Assembly: GCA_963669285.2 (NCBI GenBank)
Contig: CAXXSI010000011.1
Location: 62,001-126,000 of the forward strand
Length of the DNA: 64,000 nucleotides
DNA from: JAWKWH01 sp963669285
GTDB taxonomy: Bacteria; Pseudomonadota; Alphaproteobacteria; Rhizobiales; Rhizobiaceae
Direction: 5' to 3'
This document shows, one piece after another, positions 16,102-25,250 of the stretch. The position numbers and the translations under genes are program-made. Below the pieces are notes generated by a model. It was not told the DNA's origin. It saw only the letters and a program-made list of their open reading frames with translations, and did not search any database. How positions within the stretch are numbered: position 1 is the first letter of the stretch; each line of letters begins with the position of its first letter.

Positions 16102-17207
16102 TGAATACCTTATCTTTGGCTGCGGTTTCCGCGGCTGCCCTTCTTGCGTCCTCGATTCCGAAATTGGCCTTTGCCGAAGACGAATATGCGTCCCAAGTCT
16201 ACCCTTATGTCGAAGGCACGCTCGACCTCGAACTCGGCAATGATCTGACATTTCATTCCGATGATCCGGCAAACGAACTCAACGACCTCTTCTTCACCGG
16301 CGAAATGGCTTTTGTTGTCGGGCTGACATCCTGGTTTTCGATCAACGGTGGGCTGACACTTGAATCGGTGCTGGATCCTATGCCGGCGACTGACCGCTAC
16401 TTTGGTGATCTGGGTCTTTATGTCGATACGCTGAATGTTCAGGTCGACGTTGGAAATGCTTCCGTCGTGGCGGGAAAGTTCGGACCGGCCTTCGGCACGG
16501 CATGGGAGGTGACGCCGGGCGTTTTCGGTACCGACTTCGCTGAAGATTATGAGTTGGCGGAAATGATCGGTGTCGGCGGAGCCGTGACATTCGAGAACAC
16601 GCATGTCGGCACCGTCGTGGTCAGCGCCAATGCGTTCTTCGTCGATACGACTTTCTTGTCGGATTCGGCTTTCACCAGCCGCGGCCGGACCAGGCTTGCC
16701 GATGGCGGCGTCGGCAATACCGAGCAGTTGAACAGTTTTTCGGTCGCGATTGACGGTTCGGATGTTCCCGGCGCCGACGGGTTGTTCTGGCATGCGGGCT
16801 TTTCCCGCCTGGCTGCCGGTATTGGCGATTTGTCCGATCAGAACGGCTTTGTCTTCGGGCTGGGGACGGAGCGGGAATTGCCAAACGGATTGATTGTGAC
16901 CGCAAATGGCGAGATTGCATATTTCGACGGGGCAGGAAGGACGCTCAATGACGCAACATACCTGACCGGCGGTTTTTCGATTGCAAATGGTCCGTGGCAC
17001 GGCGAAATTGCCGGTACGGCGCGCTCGATCAACGTTGCCGGTGGACCGAATGTCAACGACTTCATCGCGCAAGTCTCAGCCGGATATAATTTCAAAAACG
17101 CTATCGACCTGAGTGCCGGACTGGCAACTTGGCGCGACGGCGGTGTTCGCGGTCATACTTTCGGGCTAAGGCTGACCAAATCGCTGGAATTCTCTTCCCG
17201 GAACTGA
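16101..17207 (+). CDS. Putative outer-membrane porin of the iron locus
   Basis: A 368-residue protein with a signal peptide (1-25, SAAALLASSIPKLAFA). The rest has alternating hydrophobic/polar strands typical of an outer-membrane beta-barrel, for example VYPYVEGTLDLELGNDLTFH, GLYVDTLNVQVDVGNASVV and GHTFGLRLTKSLEFSSRN at the C-terminus. It contains no Cys and is rich in Gly, Asp and Asn. It lies between the irpA-like gene and the di-heme oxidoreductase on the same strand (60 bp and 15 bp gaps), so it probably provides outer-membrane passage for the substrate of this system. No specific family name can be assigned. Confidence 0.7.
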   Translation: MNTLSLAAVSAAALLASSIPKLAFAEDEYASQVYPYVEGTLDLELGNDLTFHSDDPANELNDLFFTGEMAFVVGLTSWFSINGGLTLESVLDPMPATDRYFGDLGLYVDTLNVQVDVGNASVVAGKFGPAFGTAWEVTPGVFGTDFAEDYELAEMIGVGGAVTFENTHVGTVVVSANAFFVDTTFLSDSAFTSRGRTRLADGGVGNTEQLNSFSVAIDGSDVPGADGLFWHAGFSRLAAGIGDLSDQNGFVFGLGTERELPNGLIVTANGEIAYFDGAGRTLNDATYLTGGFSIANGPWHGEIAGTARSINVAGGPNVNDFIAQVSAGYNFKNAIDLSAGLATWRDGGVRGHTFGLRLTKSLEFSSRN

Positions 17208-17222
17208 GTATTTTCATTGCCA

Positions 17223-18773
17223 ATGATGACAAATAGAAAAACATATCGTTCGTTAGTTTCACTCTCGGTTGCGGCGGTCATCCTCGCGGGATTAACTTGC
17301 ACATCGCACGCCGATGAACTGTTCTCCACCACCCTGACACGCGATGATCTAAGCGAGCAGGATCAAAAACGGGTTGAAGCAATCACCGCTCCGACGGCGG
17401 ATTTTTCCAAGCCCGAGCGCTATGAAGCGATGTCCGGCGGCAGTGCGACATCGCGGCAGGCAATCAATCGCGATTCCTTCTCCCACTTTTCGGCGAATCT
17501 GACATTTGCCGAGGAAGAACGTTTCAAACTCGGCAATGCCCTGTTTCGGAAATTATGGGTCTCCTCTCCAGCATCAACCGAGGCGTCGGATGGGCTCGGC
17601 CCGTTGTTCAATGCGCGTTCCTGCCAAAGCTGCCACCTGAAGGACGGGCGCGGTCACCCGCCGGAAGGCGACCGCGACGCCACATCGATGTTTTTGCGGT
17701 TGGCTGTTCCCCCGATGACCGCGGATGAAGAACTGGCGGTCGCAAACAGGTCGATGTTACTGATTCCGGAACCCGTATACGGCACCCAGTTGCAGGACAA
17801 AGCCATACCAGGCATTGCCGCTGAAGGCGAAATGGTCATCGCCTATGAAGAACAAGCTACCTCTGTTGGCGATGGAACGACAGTCAAGCTGAGAAAACCA
17901 ACGTACTCGGTTAAAAACCCGCAATACGGGCCAATGCGCGCAGACGTTCAGCTGTCACCGCGTATTGCCAACCAGATGATCGGCCTCGGATTGGTCGAGC
18001 AGATACACGCCGCCGACATCCTGAAGCTGGCAGACCCGGACGACGAAGACGGTGATGGAATCTCAGGCAAACCATCGATTGTGCGGGATGGGCAAACGGG
18101 CGAACCGGCGCTCGGCCGATTTGGCTGGAAGGCTTCGGCGGCATCGATCCGAGATCAGTCGGGCGGGGCATTCGCCGGTGATATCGGCATTTCAAACCCG
18201 GCCGCACCTTCGAATACCGGCGATTGCACCGAGGCACAAATCGCCTGCCTTGCCGCACCTCACGGTGAACAGGATCGACTTGGAAAAACAGAGGCTCCTG
18301 ATCCGGTTTTGGATCTGGTGGTGTTCTATTCCCGCAACCTTGCTGTTCCCGCCCGGCGTGATGTTGGCGGCGTATCCGTTCTTGCCGGCAAGGCACTGTT
18401 TTACGATCTTGGCTGCACCGGTTGCCACACACCCAAATACGTCACCCGTCGCGATGCGAAGCAAAATGGCTTTCAGTTCCAGTTGATCTGGCCGTACTCG
18501 GATTTTCTCCTGCACGACATGGGAGATGGGCTGGCCGACGGCATGCAAGCAGGCGATGCCAGCGGCCGTGAATGGCGAACGCCGCCGCTTTGGGGAATCG
18601 GTCTGACGGAATCGGTCAGCGGTCATACATTCTTTCTGCACGACGGACGTGCCCGCAATCTTACCGAAGCCATTCTTTGGCACGGTGGGGAAGCGGAGGC
18701 TTCGCGCGATGGATTTGCGTCATTGGCGAAAAATGAACGCGATGCCCTAATCGCATTCCTCAATTCACTCTAG
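17223..18773 (+). CDS. DUF1111 di-heme oxidoreductase (thiol oxidoreductase-like)
   Basis: About 516 residues with a signal sequence (LVSLSVAAVILAGLTCTSHA). Two c-type heme sites, SCQSCHLKDG (near residue 135) and GCTGCHTPKY (near residue 400), define the DUF1111/DHOR family of periplasmic di-heme cytochromes related to MauG/cytochrome c peroxidases. The pairing with imelysin and DUF1513 genes is a recurring context for iron acquisition, perhaps for redox handling of iron. I chose ATG 17223; a TTG six bases upstream and another ATG at 17226 are alternatives. It is the last gene of the rightward arm. Confidence 0.85.
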   Translation: MMTNRKTYRSLVSLSVAAVILAGLTCTSHADELFSTTLTRDDLSEQDQKRVEAITAPTADFSKPERYEAMSGGSATSRQAINRDSFSHFSANLTFAEEERFKLGNALFRKLWVSSPASTEASDGLGPLFNARSCQSCHLKDGRGHPPEGDRDATSMFLRLAVPPMTADEELAVANRSMLLIPEPVYGTQLQDKAIPGIAAEGEMVIAYEEQATSVGDGTTVKLRKPTYSVKNPQYGPMRADVQLSPRIANQMIGLGLVEQIHAADILKLADPDDEDGDGISGKPSIVRDGQTGEPALGRFGWKASAASIRDQSGGAFAGDIGISNPAAPSNTGDCTEAQIACLAAPHGEQDRLGKTEAPDPVLDLVVFYSRNLAVPARRDVGGVSVLAGKALFYDLGCTGCHTPKYVTRRDAKQNGFQFQLIWPYSDFLLHDMGDGLADGMQAGDASGREWRTPPLWGIGLTESVSGHTFFLHDGRARNLTEAILWHGGEAEASRDGFASLAKNERDALIAFLNSL

Positions 18774-19038
18774 AACAGTTCCGGGGTGTTGGTTTGATCT
18801 AGTATTTCTTGGCAGCGACTGTCCGGTATTGGCAGATCGAAGCTGCGTATCAGCGTCTGGATTGCGATTGTTGGTGTTGGGTCGATGCGATGATTGTCTG
18901 TCGCCTGAAAACTGGTCATGTTCGTTTCAGTAGGCGACTGATTTGCCAGTGCGTTGCGGCGATCAATCGAATCACAGCCCTTTGCGAACATTCCCGTTCT
19001 TCCACCCGAGGTCCGCTTAGTACGAGGATCGGCTTTGT

Positions 19039-20100
19039 TTACCTGGACCGCATGACCATACCAAACAGGTCGCGAGGATCATCCGGATCAGCGAGCATGT
19101 CCAGATCGACATAGTGTCCGGTACGTGCCAGTTGATCGCGGACAAAGCGAAGTGCAGAGAAATCTTCGATTGCAAATCCAACGCTGTCGAATAGCGTGAT
19201 CTGTTTTTCCGAGCATCGGCCGTCTGCCATTCCTGAGATTGTCTGCCAAAGCTCGGTGACGTCATGATCGCTGTCCAACTGCTGAATTTCACCTTCAACG
19301 CGCGTTTGGGGCGGATACTCCACAAATATGTCCGACCTCAACAGGATATCGCGGTGCAACTCGGTCTTGCCGGGGCAATCACCGCCGATCGCGTTGATGT
19401 GGACTCCGTCACCGACCATGTTGTCGGTCAGAATGGTTGCATACTGTTTGTCGGCCGTGCAGGTAGTGATGATCTGGGCGCCCTCAACTGCTTCATGTGA
19501 AGCATTGCAGCACACTACATTCAATCCGCGATCAACCAGGTTCTGCGCCGCTTTCATGGTTGCCGCCTGATCAACGTCGTAGAGCCGCACCGTGTCGATT
19601 CCAAGCACCGATTTGAACGCCAGCGCCTGGAACTCACACTGTGCGCCATTACCGATCATGGCCATGGTTTTCGAACCTTCTGGGGCAAGATATCTGGCAG
19701 CCAAGGCGGAGGTTGCGGCCGTGCGAAGTGCGGTGAGGATCGTCATCTCCGACAGCAGCACCGGATATCCGTTCGACACCTCGGCCAGAAGACCAAAAGC
19801 CGTCACCGTCTGAAAGCCGTCTTTGGTGTTTTTCGGGTGACCGTTGACGTACTTGAAACCGTAGACCTCCCCATCGCAAGTCGGCATGAGTTCGATCACA
19901 CCTTCCTTGGAATGACTGGCAATGCGCGGGGTTTTATCGAACTGTTCCCAGCGGCGGAAATCTTCTTCGATATAGGTGACAAGCAGCGAAAGGCACCGTT
20001 CGATACCAACGGAATTGACGATCTGCATCATGTTGTCGACGCTCACAAACGGCACCATCGCCAGTTCGGATGGAGCTGGTTTGGGTTGCAGAACGGCCAT
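19039..20100 (-). CDS. Ornithine cyclodeaminase/mu-crystallin family protein
   Basis: A 353-residue NAD-dependent enzyme of the OCD/mu-crystallin superfamily, whose members cyclise ornithine to proline or reduce/deaminate related amino or imino acids. The Rossmann motif is visible as MAMIGNGAQCEFQALAFKSV, with the substrate-side Lys/Arg region MPTCDGEVYGFKYVNGHP and the conserved GVHINAIGGDCPGKTELHR. I chose ATG 20100, preceded by GGGAG and matching family length; the ORF runs on to 20307 into the next gene. Third gene of the leftward arm with rpiR and the GS-like gene. The true substrate is unknown. Confidence 0.88.
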   Translation of the reverse strand: MAVLQPKPAPSELAMVPFVSVDNMMQIVNSVGIERCLSLLVTYIEEDFRRWEQFDKTPRIASHSKEGVIELMPTCDGEVYGFKYVNGHPKNTKDGFQTVTAFGLLAEVSNGYPVLLSEMTILTALRTAATSALAARYLAPEGSKTMAMIGNGAQCEFQALAFKSVLGIDTVRLYDVDQAATMKAAQNLVDRGLNVVCCNASHEAVEGAQIITTCTADKQYATILTDNMVGDGVHINAIGGDCPGKTELHRDILLRSDIFVEYPPQTRVEGEIQQLDSDHDVTELWQTISGMADGRCSEKQITLFDSVGFAIEDFSALRFVRDQLARTGHYVDLDMLADPDDPRDLFGMVMRSR

Positions 20101-20209
20101 TGGCTTTTTACTCCCGGCGTTTACAGCGATGGTCGGTAATCTGATGTGATTGACGAAAACGGGTCGACGATCATAATGCTGAGCAAACCAAGGCGCTGGC
20201 TCATTATAC

Positions 20210-21523
20210 CTAGTACACCGCCTCATATGCTTCACAAGTTTCGGTCTCGGTGTGCTCTCGCAGAAATTCCATTTCTCCCTGCTTGTGTCGCATATAAACA
20301 TCGACAAAGGCGGGCGGAAACCAACCGGTCACGACAGCATCTCTGCTGAAAACCGAGAGAGCTTGCTCAAGGGTTTGCGGCAGGCGAATGTAGCCTCGCT
20401 TTTCAAGTTCGTCCGGTGCGAGCAGGGACAGGTCTTCTTCGGTTGCCTCAGGACATTCAAGTTCTTCTTCAATGCCCTGCACTCCTGCATGGACGATTGC
20501 CGCGAGTGCCAGATATGGGCTGGCTGCAGCGTCTGCGGCACGAAACTCGAAATTGTATTGTTCGGCTTTCGCAATGTCGCTGACCTCGGAAACCGGGCAG
20601 ATTCTTACAGACGCCTCGCGATCGCGAAAACCCAGATTGTTGAACGCCGCACTCCAGCGATGCGGCGTCAGGCGGGTATATGAAACAACACTCGGCGCTG
20701 TCAGCGCCACGATCCGGTCGAGATATTTAAGAACACCGGCGACAAACTGGCCCGCGATGTTGGTTAGCCCGTGTTTGCCTTCAGGGTCGTATGTCGCTGG
20801 CCTGCCATCGGCGTCGCGAAAGCTCATGTGAATATGAACGCCGTTTCCAACGCCTTCCGGGTTGCGAAGTGGCGTGAAACTGGACTTTTGCCCAGAACGT
20901 TCAGCCGTAGCATAAACCAGCTCACGGAGAATGGCCGCGTGGTCGGCGATCGTCACACCGGTTGATGGACCGATGGTGACTTCATACTGGTCGATTCCAT
21001 ACTCCTTCATGAAGGTATCCGGCTTCAATCCCGCGTCCCGCAGCACCGCGGTCAGAGTTTCGCCGAACTCGCGTTCAGCACGGAACCCTGATGTGGTGTA
21101 GGCGCTGCCCGGCGGACTAAGGGCATCGACAAAGTGGAACTCGTGCTCGAAAGCCCCAAACAGTGTCAGCCCGGCGACATGTCCGAGCCGATCCAGAGCG
21201 CCCTTCAGGATTGATCGCGTGCAGCATTCCCACGGCACGCCGTTGGTCTCCAGTATGTCGCCAAATACAAACTGCTCCAAGGGACCGTCGTCACCGAAAT
21301 CGGATTTCACCAAGGTTCCGGGATCCGGTATTAGAACCAGGTCGCCGAGCGCCCCGTAGGGACTGTCGGCGATGGTATCAAAACAGGTGATCTGAACGTT
21401 GGTCGGCGTCCAGCCAATGCCGCGCTTCAACCGCTTATCGAACTGATCAGCGGGAAAGGCTTTGCCGCGGATTTTTCCGGCGATATCGCTGGTGGCCGCA
21501 ATGATCAGAGGTTCACGTTTCAT
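20210..21523 (-). CDS. Glutamine synthetase family ligase (gamma-glutamyl ligase-like)
   Basis: A 437-residue member of the glutamine synthetase superfamily. Catalytic-domain motifs are present: FEHEFHF (metal-binding Glu), GNGVHIHMSF (ATP/metal site), NLGFRDREASVRIC and FEFRAADAAASPYLALAA. The length and divergence from GlnA suggest a catabolic ligase, such as a gamma-glutamyl-amine ligase, rather than ammonium assimilation; this is inference from context. Its 5' end overlaps the 3' end of rpiR by 11 bp, so it is in the same operon. A 109-bp gap follows before the OCD-like gene. Confidence 0.85.
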   Translation of the reverse strand: MKREPLIIAATSDIAGKIRGKAFPADQFDKRLKRGIGWTPTNVQITCFDTIADSPYGALGDLVLIPDPGTLVKSDFGDDGPLEQFVFGDILETNGVPWECCTRSILKGALDRLGHVAGLTLFGAFEHEFHFVDALSPPGSAYTTSGFRAEREFGETLTAVLRDAGLKPDTFMKEYGIDQYEVTIGPSTGVTIADHAAILRELVYATAERSGQKSSFTPLRNPEGVGNGVHIHMSFRDADGRPATYDPEGKHGLTNIAGQFVAGVLKYLDRIVALTAPSVVSYTRLTPHRWSAAFNNLGFRDREASVRICPVSEVSDIAKAEQYNFEFRAADAAASPYLALAAIVHAGVQGIEEELECPEATEEDLSLLAPDELEKRGYIRLPQTLEQALSVFSRDAVVTGWFPPAFVDVYMRHKQGEMEFLREHTETETCEAYEAVY

Positions 21524-22367
21524 TTCCGCTTATTCCTGAATCGAGGCGAAGTGAATCCCATCTACCAATCCTCTTTTTCGTACTGTCCCAATCCTGTTCT
21601 GCGACATGGGTGATCAGTGCTTCGACGACGGCGACCGCACCACAGTAACTGTCCCAGGCAGTGCCGCTTTCGATTGGCATTGCCATCACGTCGTTTGCGT
21701 GTTCGGCAATCGGTGAAAGCCATTTGTCGGTGATCAGTATGATCTTCGTTCCCCGTTCCGCTGCCGCCTTCGCTGCGAGCCGTGAAAGCCGGGGCTCATA
21801 GCGGCGGAAATCCACCATGAACAAGACATCACGGGCACGCATTCTAAGCAGATACTCAGGCCAGACTTCCGGATCGGATGGCAGATGATAAACATCGCGC
21901 CTGATCTGACGCAAATGACGCGAAAGAAACTGTGCAATAGCATCGCTGACGCGCCCGCCAATGAAATATGTCGAGCGTTTGGGATCGGCCAACATCTCAC
22001 TGACACGTAAAAACTGGGTTTCAGTCACCCCTTCCGAGACCTGTTGGATCAGTTCGGATGTGTGGTTGAGAAACTCTCCTAGAAAGCCGTCACGTAATGG
22101 CTTTGTGCGTCGCCGGAGATCCACCGGGGACTGCTGCCCTTCTTTCAATTCGCCAATGAGTTGACGCTGAAACTCCTGATATCCATTGCAACCCAGTTTT
22201 TGGACAAAACGGGTGATCGACGGCGGAGAGGTGTGGGTGTTTTTCGCGAATGACTGGATGGTCTCAAGTCCGGCGAACGGATAGTCAGCCAGCAGTGCCG
22301 ACGCGAGTTTGCGCTCAGCGACAGTAAGTCCGTCCGACATTCGCTCAATCCGCTCGCGCAGGTCCAT
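21513..22367 (-). CDS. RpiR-family transcriptional regulator
   Basis: A 284-residue regulator with the RpiR N-terminal helix-turn-helix (about 1-77, including LTVAERKLASALLADYPFAG and SPPSITRFVQKLGCNGYQEF). A C-terminal SIS domain (about 115-250, TYFIGGRVSDAIAQFLSRHL) usually senses a phosphorylated or related metabolite. It is divergent from the catabolic/ABC operon by 106 bp and is first in its own operon with the GS-like and OCD-like genes, so it is the likely local regulator of both arms. Direct repeats at 22396-22444 are candidate operators. Confidence 0.92.
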   Translation of the reverse strand: MDLRERIERMSDGLTVAERKLASALLADYPFAGLETIQSFAKNTHTSPPSITRFVQKLGCNGYQEFQRQLIGELKEGQQSPVDLRRRTKPLRDGFLGEFLNHTSELIQQVSEGVTETQFLRVSEMLADPKRSTYFIGGRVSDAIAQFLSRHLRQIRRDVYHLPSDPEVWPEYLLRMRARDVLFMVDFRRYEPRLSRLAAKAAAERGTKIILITDKWLSPIAEHANDVMAMPIESGTAWDSYCGAVAVVEALITHVAEQDWDSTKKRIGRWDSLRLDSGISGNET

Positions 22368-22395
22368 TCGACTCTCCTTTCATCACAATTCCATT

Positions 22396-22444
22396 TTGAA
22401 AAAAATTCGTCAATACGGAAAGAACAATTGACATTGAAAAAAAT
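22396..22444. promoter_or_regulatory. Direct repeat TTGAAAAAAAT, candidate RpiR operator
   Basis: Two identical 11-bp words TTGAAAAAAAT lie at 22396-22406 and 22434-22444, with starts 38 bp apart, in the 106-bp divergent region between rpiR and the amidohydrolase operon. RpiR regulators often bind GAAA/TTTC-rich sites next to their own gene. The assignment is from position and repetition only. Confidence 0.5.
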
Positions 22445-22473
22445 GATGCACTTAATGACATGCACGCGGAGAC

Positions 22474-23265
22474 ATGGTCGTTATGGGTTCGGGTACGGCG
22501 GTTCAAACAGACACATTACTGCAAGCAGGTGATCCGGAACCGGTTACGATCGTCAATGGGTTGAGCGAAAGCGACATACTCCTGGTTTGTGAGCATGCCG
22601 GTAAATCCATTCCTGCAGCGCTCGGTAATCTGGGTTTGGCGCCCGAAATAATGGATCGACATATCGCCTGCGATATTGGAGCTGAGGTGGTTGCCAGGCA
22701 CATGGCTGTCTTGCTCGATGCGCCACTCGTGCTTCAGCCCTATAGCCGTTTGGTCGTCGACTGCAATCGGCCCGCAGATTCGCCAGGTGCAATACCGGTG
22801 GTCAGTGATGGTGTGGCAATTCCCGGCAATCAGACAATGGATTTGCAGCAACGTCGGCAAAGGATCGACGAGATATTCGTCCCGTTCCAAAATGCGGTCT
22901 CGGAGTTTTTGGACTCGCGTCGTTGCAAAGCAGCCTTCGCCATACACAGCTTTACACCGGTCCTCGGACCCGCAATACGCAGATGGGACCTGGCCTTTCT
23001 CTATCGCTGGGATACTGAAACCTCCCAAGCGTTGGCCGAGGCGGTCGGAAAGCGACAACCCAAAACCAGTATCGGCATGAACGAACCATACGCCGTGGAC
23101 GATGAAACGGATTGGTTTGTGCCGCATCACTGCGAGCGACGTGGATTGCCACATAGCCTGATCGAAATCAGAAACGACCATCTTGGTTCTGATGCAGCGT
23201 GCCGGGATTGGGCGATTCTTCTCTCAGAGGCGATTGAACGGGTTCTTGGGGGCGGTGGCAAATGA
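22474..23265 (+). CDS. N-formylglutamate amidohydrolase family protein
   Basis: A 263-residue metal-dependent amidohydrolase of the HutG/N-formylglutamate deformylase family. Recognisable segments are DILLVCEHAGKSIPAALGNL, HIACDIGAEVVARHMAVLLD, YSRLVVDCNRP, FAIHSFTP and HSLIEIRNDHLG. No hut genes are nearby, so the substrate is probably another N-acyl or N-formyl amino acid. The start is 22474 or, nine bases later, 22483; GGAG lies just upstream. First gene of the rightward operon; it overlaps the next gene by 4 bp (ATGA). Confidence 0.88.
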   Translation: MVVMGSGTAVQTDTLLQAGDPEPVTIVNGLSESDILLVCEHAGKSIPAALGNLGLAPEIMDRHIACDIGAEVVARHMAVLLDAPLVLQPYSRLVVDCNRPADSPGAIPVVSDGVAIPGNQTMDLQQRRQRIDEIFVPFQNAVSEFLDSRRCKAAFAIHSFTPVLGPAIRRWDLAFLYRWDTETSQALAEAVGKRQPKTSIGMNEPYAVDDETDWFVPHHCERRGLPHSLIEIRNDHLGSDAACRDWAILLSEAIERVLGGGGK

Positions 23266-23912
23266 GCCTATCAAGGGACATACCGCTCATACCTGATCAG
23301 TCTGCGCTGCTTTTTATCGACGTGCAGAATTATTGTGCCCATCGGGATGGATCGGAGTTCGACGGTCTCTCCAAGTCAGAGTTCGATACCAAATACGGTT
23401 GGTATTTCGAGCAACTTGAAAGTTGCGTGGTCAGCAACATGCAGCGGCTGCAGGAGGCCTGCCGATCGGCCGGCGTCGAGGTCCTCTATACAACGATTGA
23501 AAGCCTGACCAAAGATGGGCGGGATCGAAGCCTCGACTACAAGATTACCGGCTTCAATGTGCCAAAGGGATCGTGGGACGGAAAGGTGATTGATCAAATC
23601 GCCCCGACCGACGATGAAATTTGGCTGCCGAAGGGATCGTCGTCGGTATTTGTGTCCACCAACATTGATTACATCCTGCGCAATCTTGGAATTCGCCAGC
23701 TTGTTATCTCCGGTTTGATTACAGATCAGTGCGTTGAAAGCGCCATTCGGGACGCCTGTGATCTTGGATATCTGGTCACACAGGTCACCGATGCTTGCAC
23801 GACCTATTCCAAAACAAGGCACGACAATTCGCTTGCGGCAATAAGGGGCTATTGCCGGCAACTATCGACTGACGCGCTCCTCGCGGAGTTAGGGAGGATA
23901 CATCATGACTGA
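23262..23912 (+). CDS. Isochorismatase-fold cysteine hydrolase
   Basis: A 216-residue member of the isochorismatase-like hydrolases, which include nicotinamidases, N-carbamoyl-amino-acid amidases and ureidoacrylate hydrolases. The Asp-Lys-Cys triad is visible: LLFIDVQNY (Asp), WLPKGSSSVF (Lys) and LITDQCVESAIRDACDLGY (Cys), with the cis-peptide region before the Cys. An amidase or carbamoylase role on the imported compound is likely but not provable. It overlaps the genes on both sides by 4-8 bp, indicating tight coupling. Confidence 0.88.
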   Translation: MSLSRDIPLIPDQSALLFIDVQNYCAHRDGSEFDGLSKSEFDTKYGWYFEQLESCVVSNMQRLQEACRSAGVEVLYTTIESLTKDGRDRSLDYKITGFNVPKGSWDGKVIDQIAPTDDEIWLPKGSSSVFVSTNIDYILRNLGIRQLVISGLITDQCVESAIRDACDLGYLVTQVTDACTTYSKTRHDNSLAAIRGYCRQLSTDALLAELGRIHHD

Positions 23913-25215
23913 CGCTGCACAAAAGGTATGGGCCGAAATCGACAAGGATCCGAACTTCGTTGTCGAACTGACCCAGCAATTGGTTCAGATCCCCTCCGTC
24001 AATCCGAAGTTTCATGTTGAACAAGGGTTAAACCGCGAATCCGATGTTCAGAATGTCATTCAGCATCAGCTGGAAAGCGACGGATTCAGAACAGATCGAT
24101 GGGATGTGTTCCCTGATCGACCAAACGTGATCGGTGAATGGGAGGGATCCGATGACAGGAGCCTGATCCTCTGCGGACATATCGATGTCGTTCCGGTGGG
24201 CGATTCGTCTGCATGGAAAAGAAATCCGTTCAGTGGGGAAATTGATACCGGCCGCATTTGGGGACGGGGCGCTGTCGATATGAAGGGTGGTGTCGCCGCC
24301 TGCATTGCGGCTGCACGCACAATCAAAAAGGCCGGCATAGAGCTTGATGGACGGCTTGCAATTCACAGTGTCGTCGATGAGGAGGCCGGCGGATTTGGCG
24401 CAATGGACCTTGTCAAAAACAAAAAACTGGCCAAGCGGGCAATCATTGCCGAACCGACTTGGGGCAAAATAGTGCCAGCCGAGGGCGGCCTCAGTTGGGT
24501 ACGAGTTACGATATTCGGTAGACAAGCTCATGCGGGGTGGCGGTTCAATGAATTATGGCCGCAGCCACATACCGAAGACAGAATCGAGCCCGGTGTGAAT
24601 GCGATCGAACTTGCAACCCGGTTCTTGAATGCACTGCGGGAATTCGAAGCATCGCGCTGCCGCAACCATTGGCATCCGCTCGTGCCTGCCGGCCTGGCGA
24701 CGATCAATCCAGGCGTGATCCGCGGCGGGGCGGGGATGGGCGAGGACGGCAACCCGGTGATCATGACCAATGCTGCCATGATCTCGGATGTCGTCACTAT
24801 CGATCTTGACTACAAATTTATGCCGGATGAGAAGTTCGATGACGTTAAGAAGGAATTTGAGGAATTCGTCGCCAACTTCGCGGCAATGGATCCTTGGATG
24901 CGGGAGAACCCGCCCAAAATCCTTTGGGATCTTTTTGACCTCAATTTCCCACCGATGAATACGCCGGTCGATCACCCGCTAACCCAGTCGCTGTTCAAGC
25001 GAGCTTCACAAATTCAAGTAAAAACTCCGGAAATAAAGGGGTTTGAAGCGGTTACAGATGCCGCTCACTATGCCGGCGCAGGCGTGGATTCGGTGATTTA
25101 CGGACCGAGTGGAGACGGATTCCACGGAAACGACGAATGTGTCGAAATCGACAGTCTGATCGAAGCGACGAAGGTCATCGCGGCAGCGGTGATCGATAAT
25201 TGCGGCACTAAGTAA
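23905..25215 (+). CDS. M20 family metallopeptidase, ArgE/DapE-type deacylase
   Basis: A 436-residue cytoplasmic two-zinc hydrolase of the ArgE/DapE/CPG2 group that removes acyl groups from amino acids. Zinc-site motifs are ILCGHIDVVPVGD, IWGRGAVDMKGGVAACIAA and SVVDEEAGGFGAMDL; GDGFHGNDECVEI supplies the late His. The central dimerisation domain contains the His of RQAHAGWRFNE. The start ATG overlaps the previous gene by 8 bp and is preceded by GGGAGG. In this operon it probably deacylates the imported substrate or an intermediate. Confidence 0.9.
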   Translation: MTDAAQKVWAEIDKDPNFVVELTQQLVQIPSVNPKFHVEQGLNRESDVQNVIQHQLESDGFRTDRWDVFPDRPNVIGEWEGSDDRSLILCGHIDVVPVGDSSAWKRNPFSGEIDTGRIWGRGAVDMKGGVAACIAAARTIKKAGIELDGRLAIHSVVDEEAGGFGAMDLVKNKKLAKRAIIAEPTWGKIVPAEGGLSWVRVTIFGRQAHAGWRFNELWPQPHTEDRIEPGVNAIELATRFLNALREFEASRCRNHWHPLVPAGLATINPGVIRGGAGMGEDGNPVIMTNAAMISDVVTIDLDYKFMPDEKFDDVKKEFEEFVANFAAMDPWMRENPPKILWDLFDLNFPPMNTPVDHPLTQSLFKRASQIQVKTPEIKGFEAVTDAAHYAGAGVDSVIYGPSGDGFHGNDECVEIDSLIEATKVIAAAVIDNCGTK

Positions 25216-25250
25216 ATTAGCAAATCAAAGCAATGTGACAGGAGGATACG

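Noticed and set aside
16110..17072. 320-codon minus-strand ORF opposite the porin
   Set aside because: Antisense shadow of the beta-barrel gene; no ribosome binding site and no protein-like character.
18770..18991. 73-codon minus-strand ORF after the DUF1111 gene
   Set aside because: Polar, no ribosome binding site of note and no recognisable family; the 265-bp gap is better read as non-coding.
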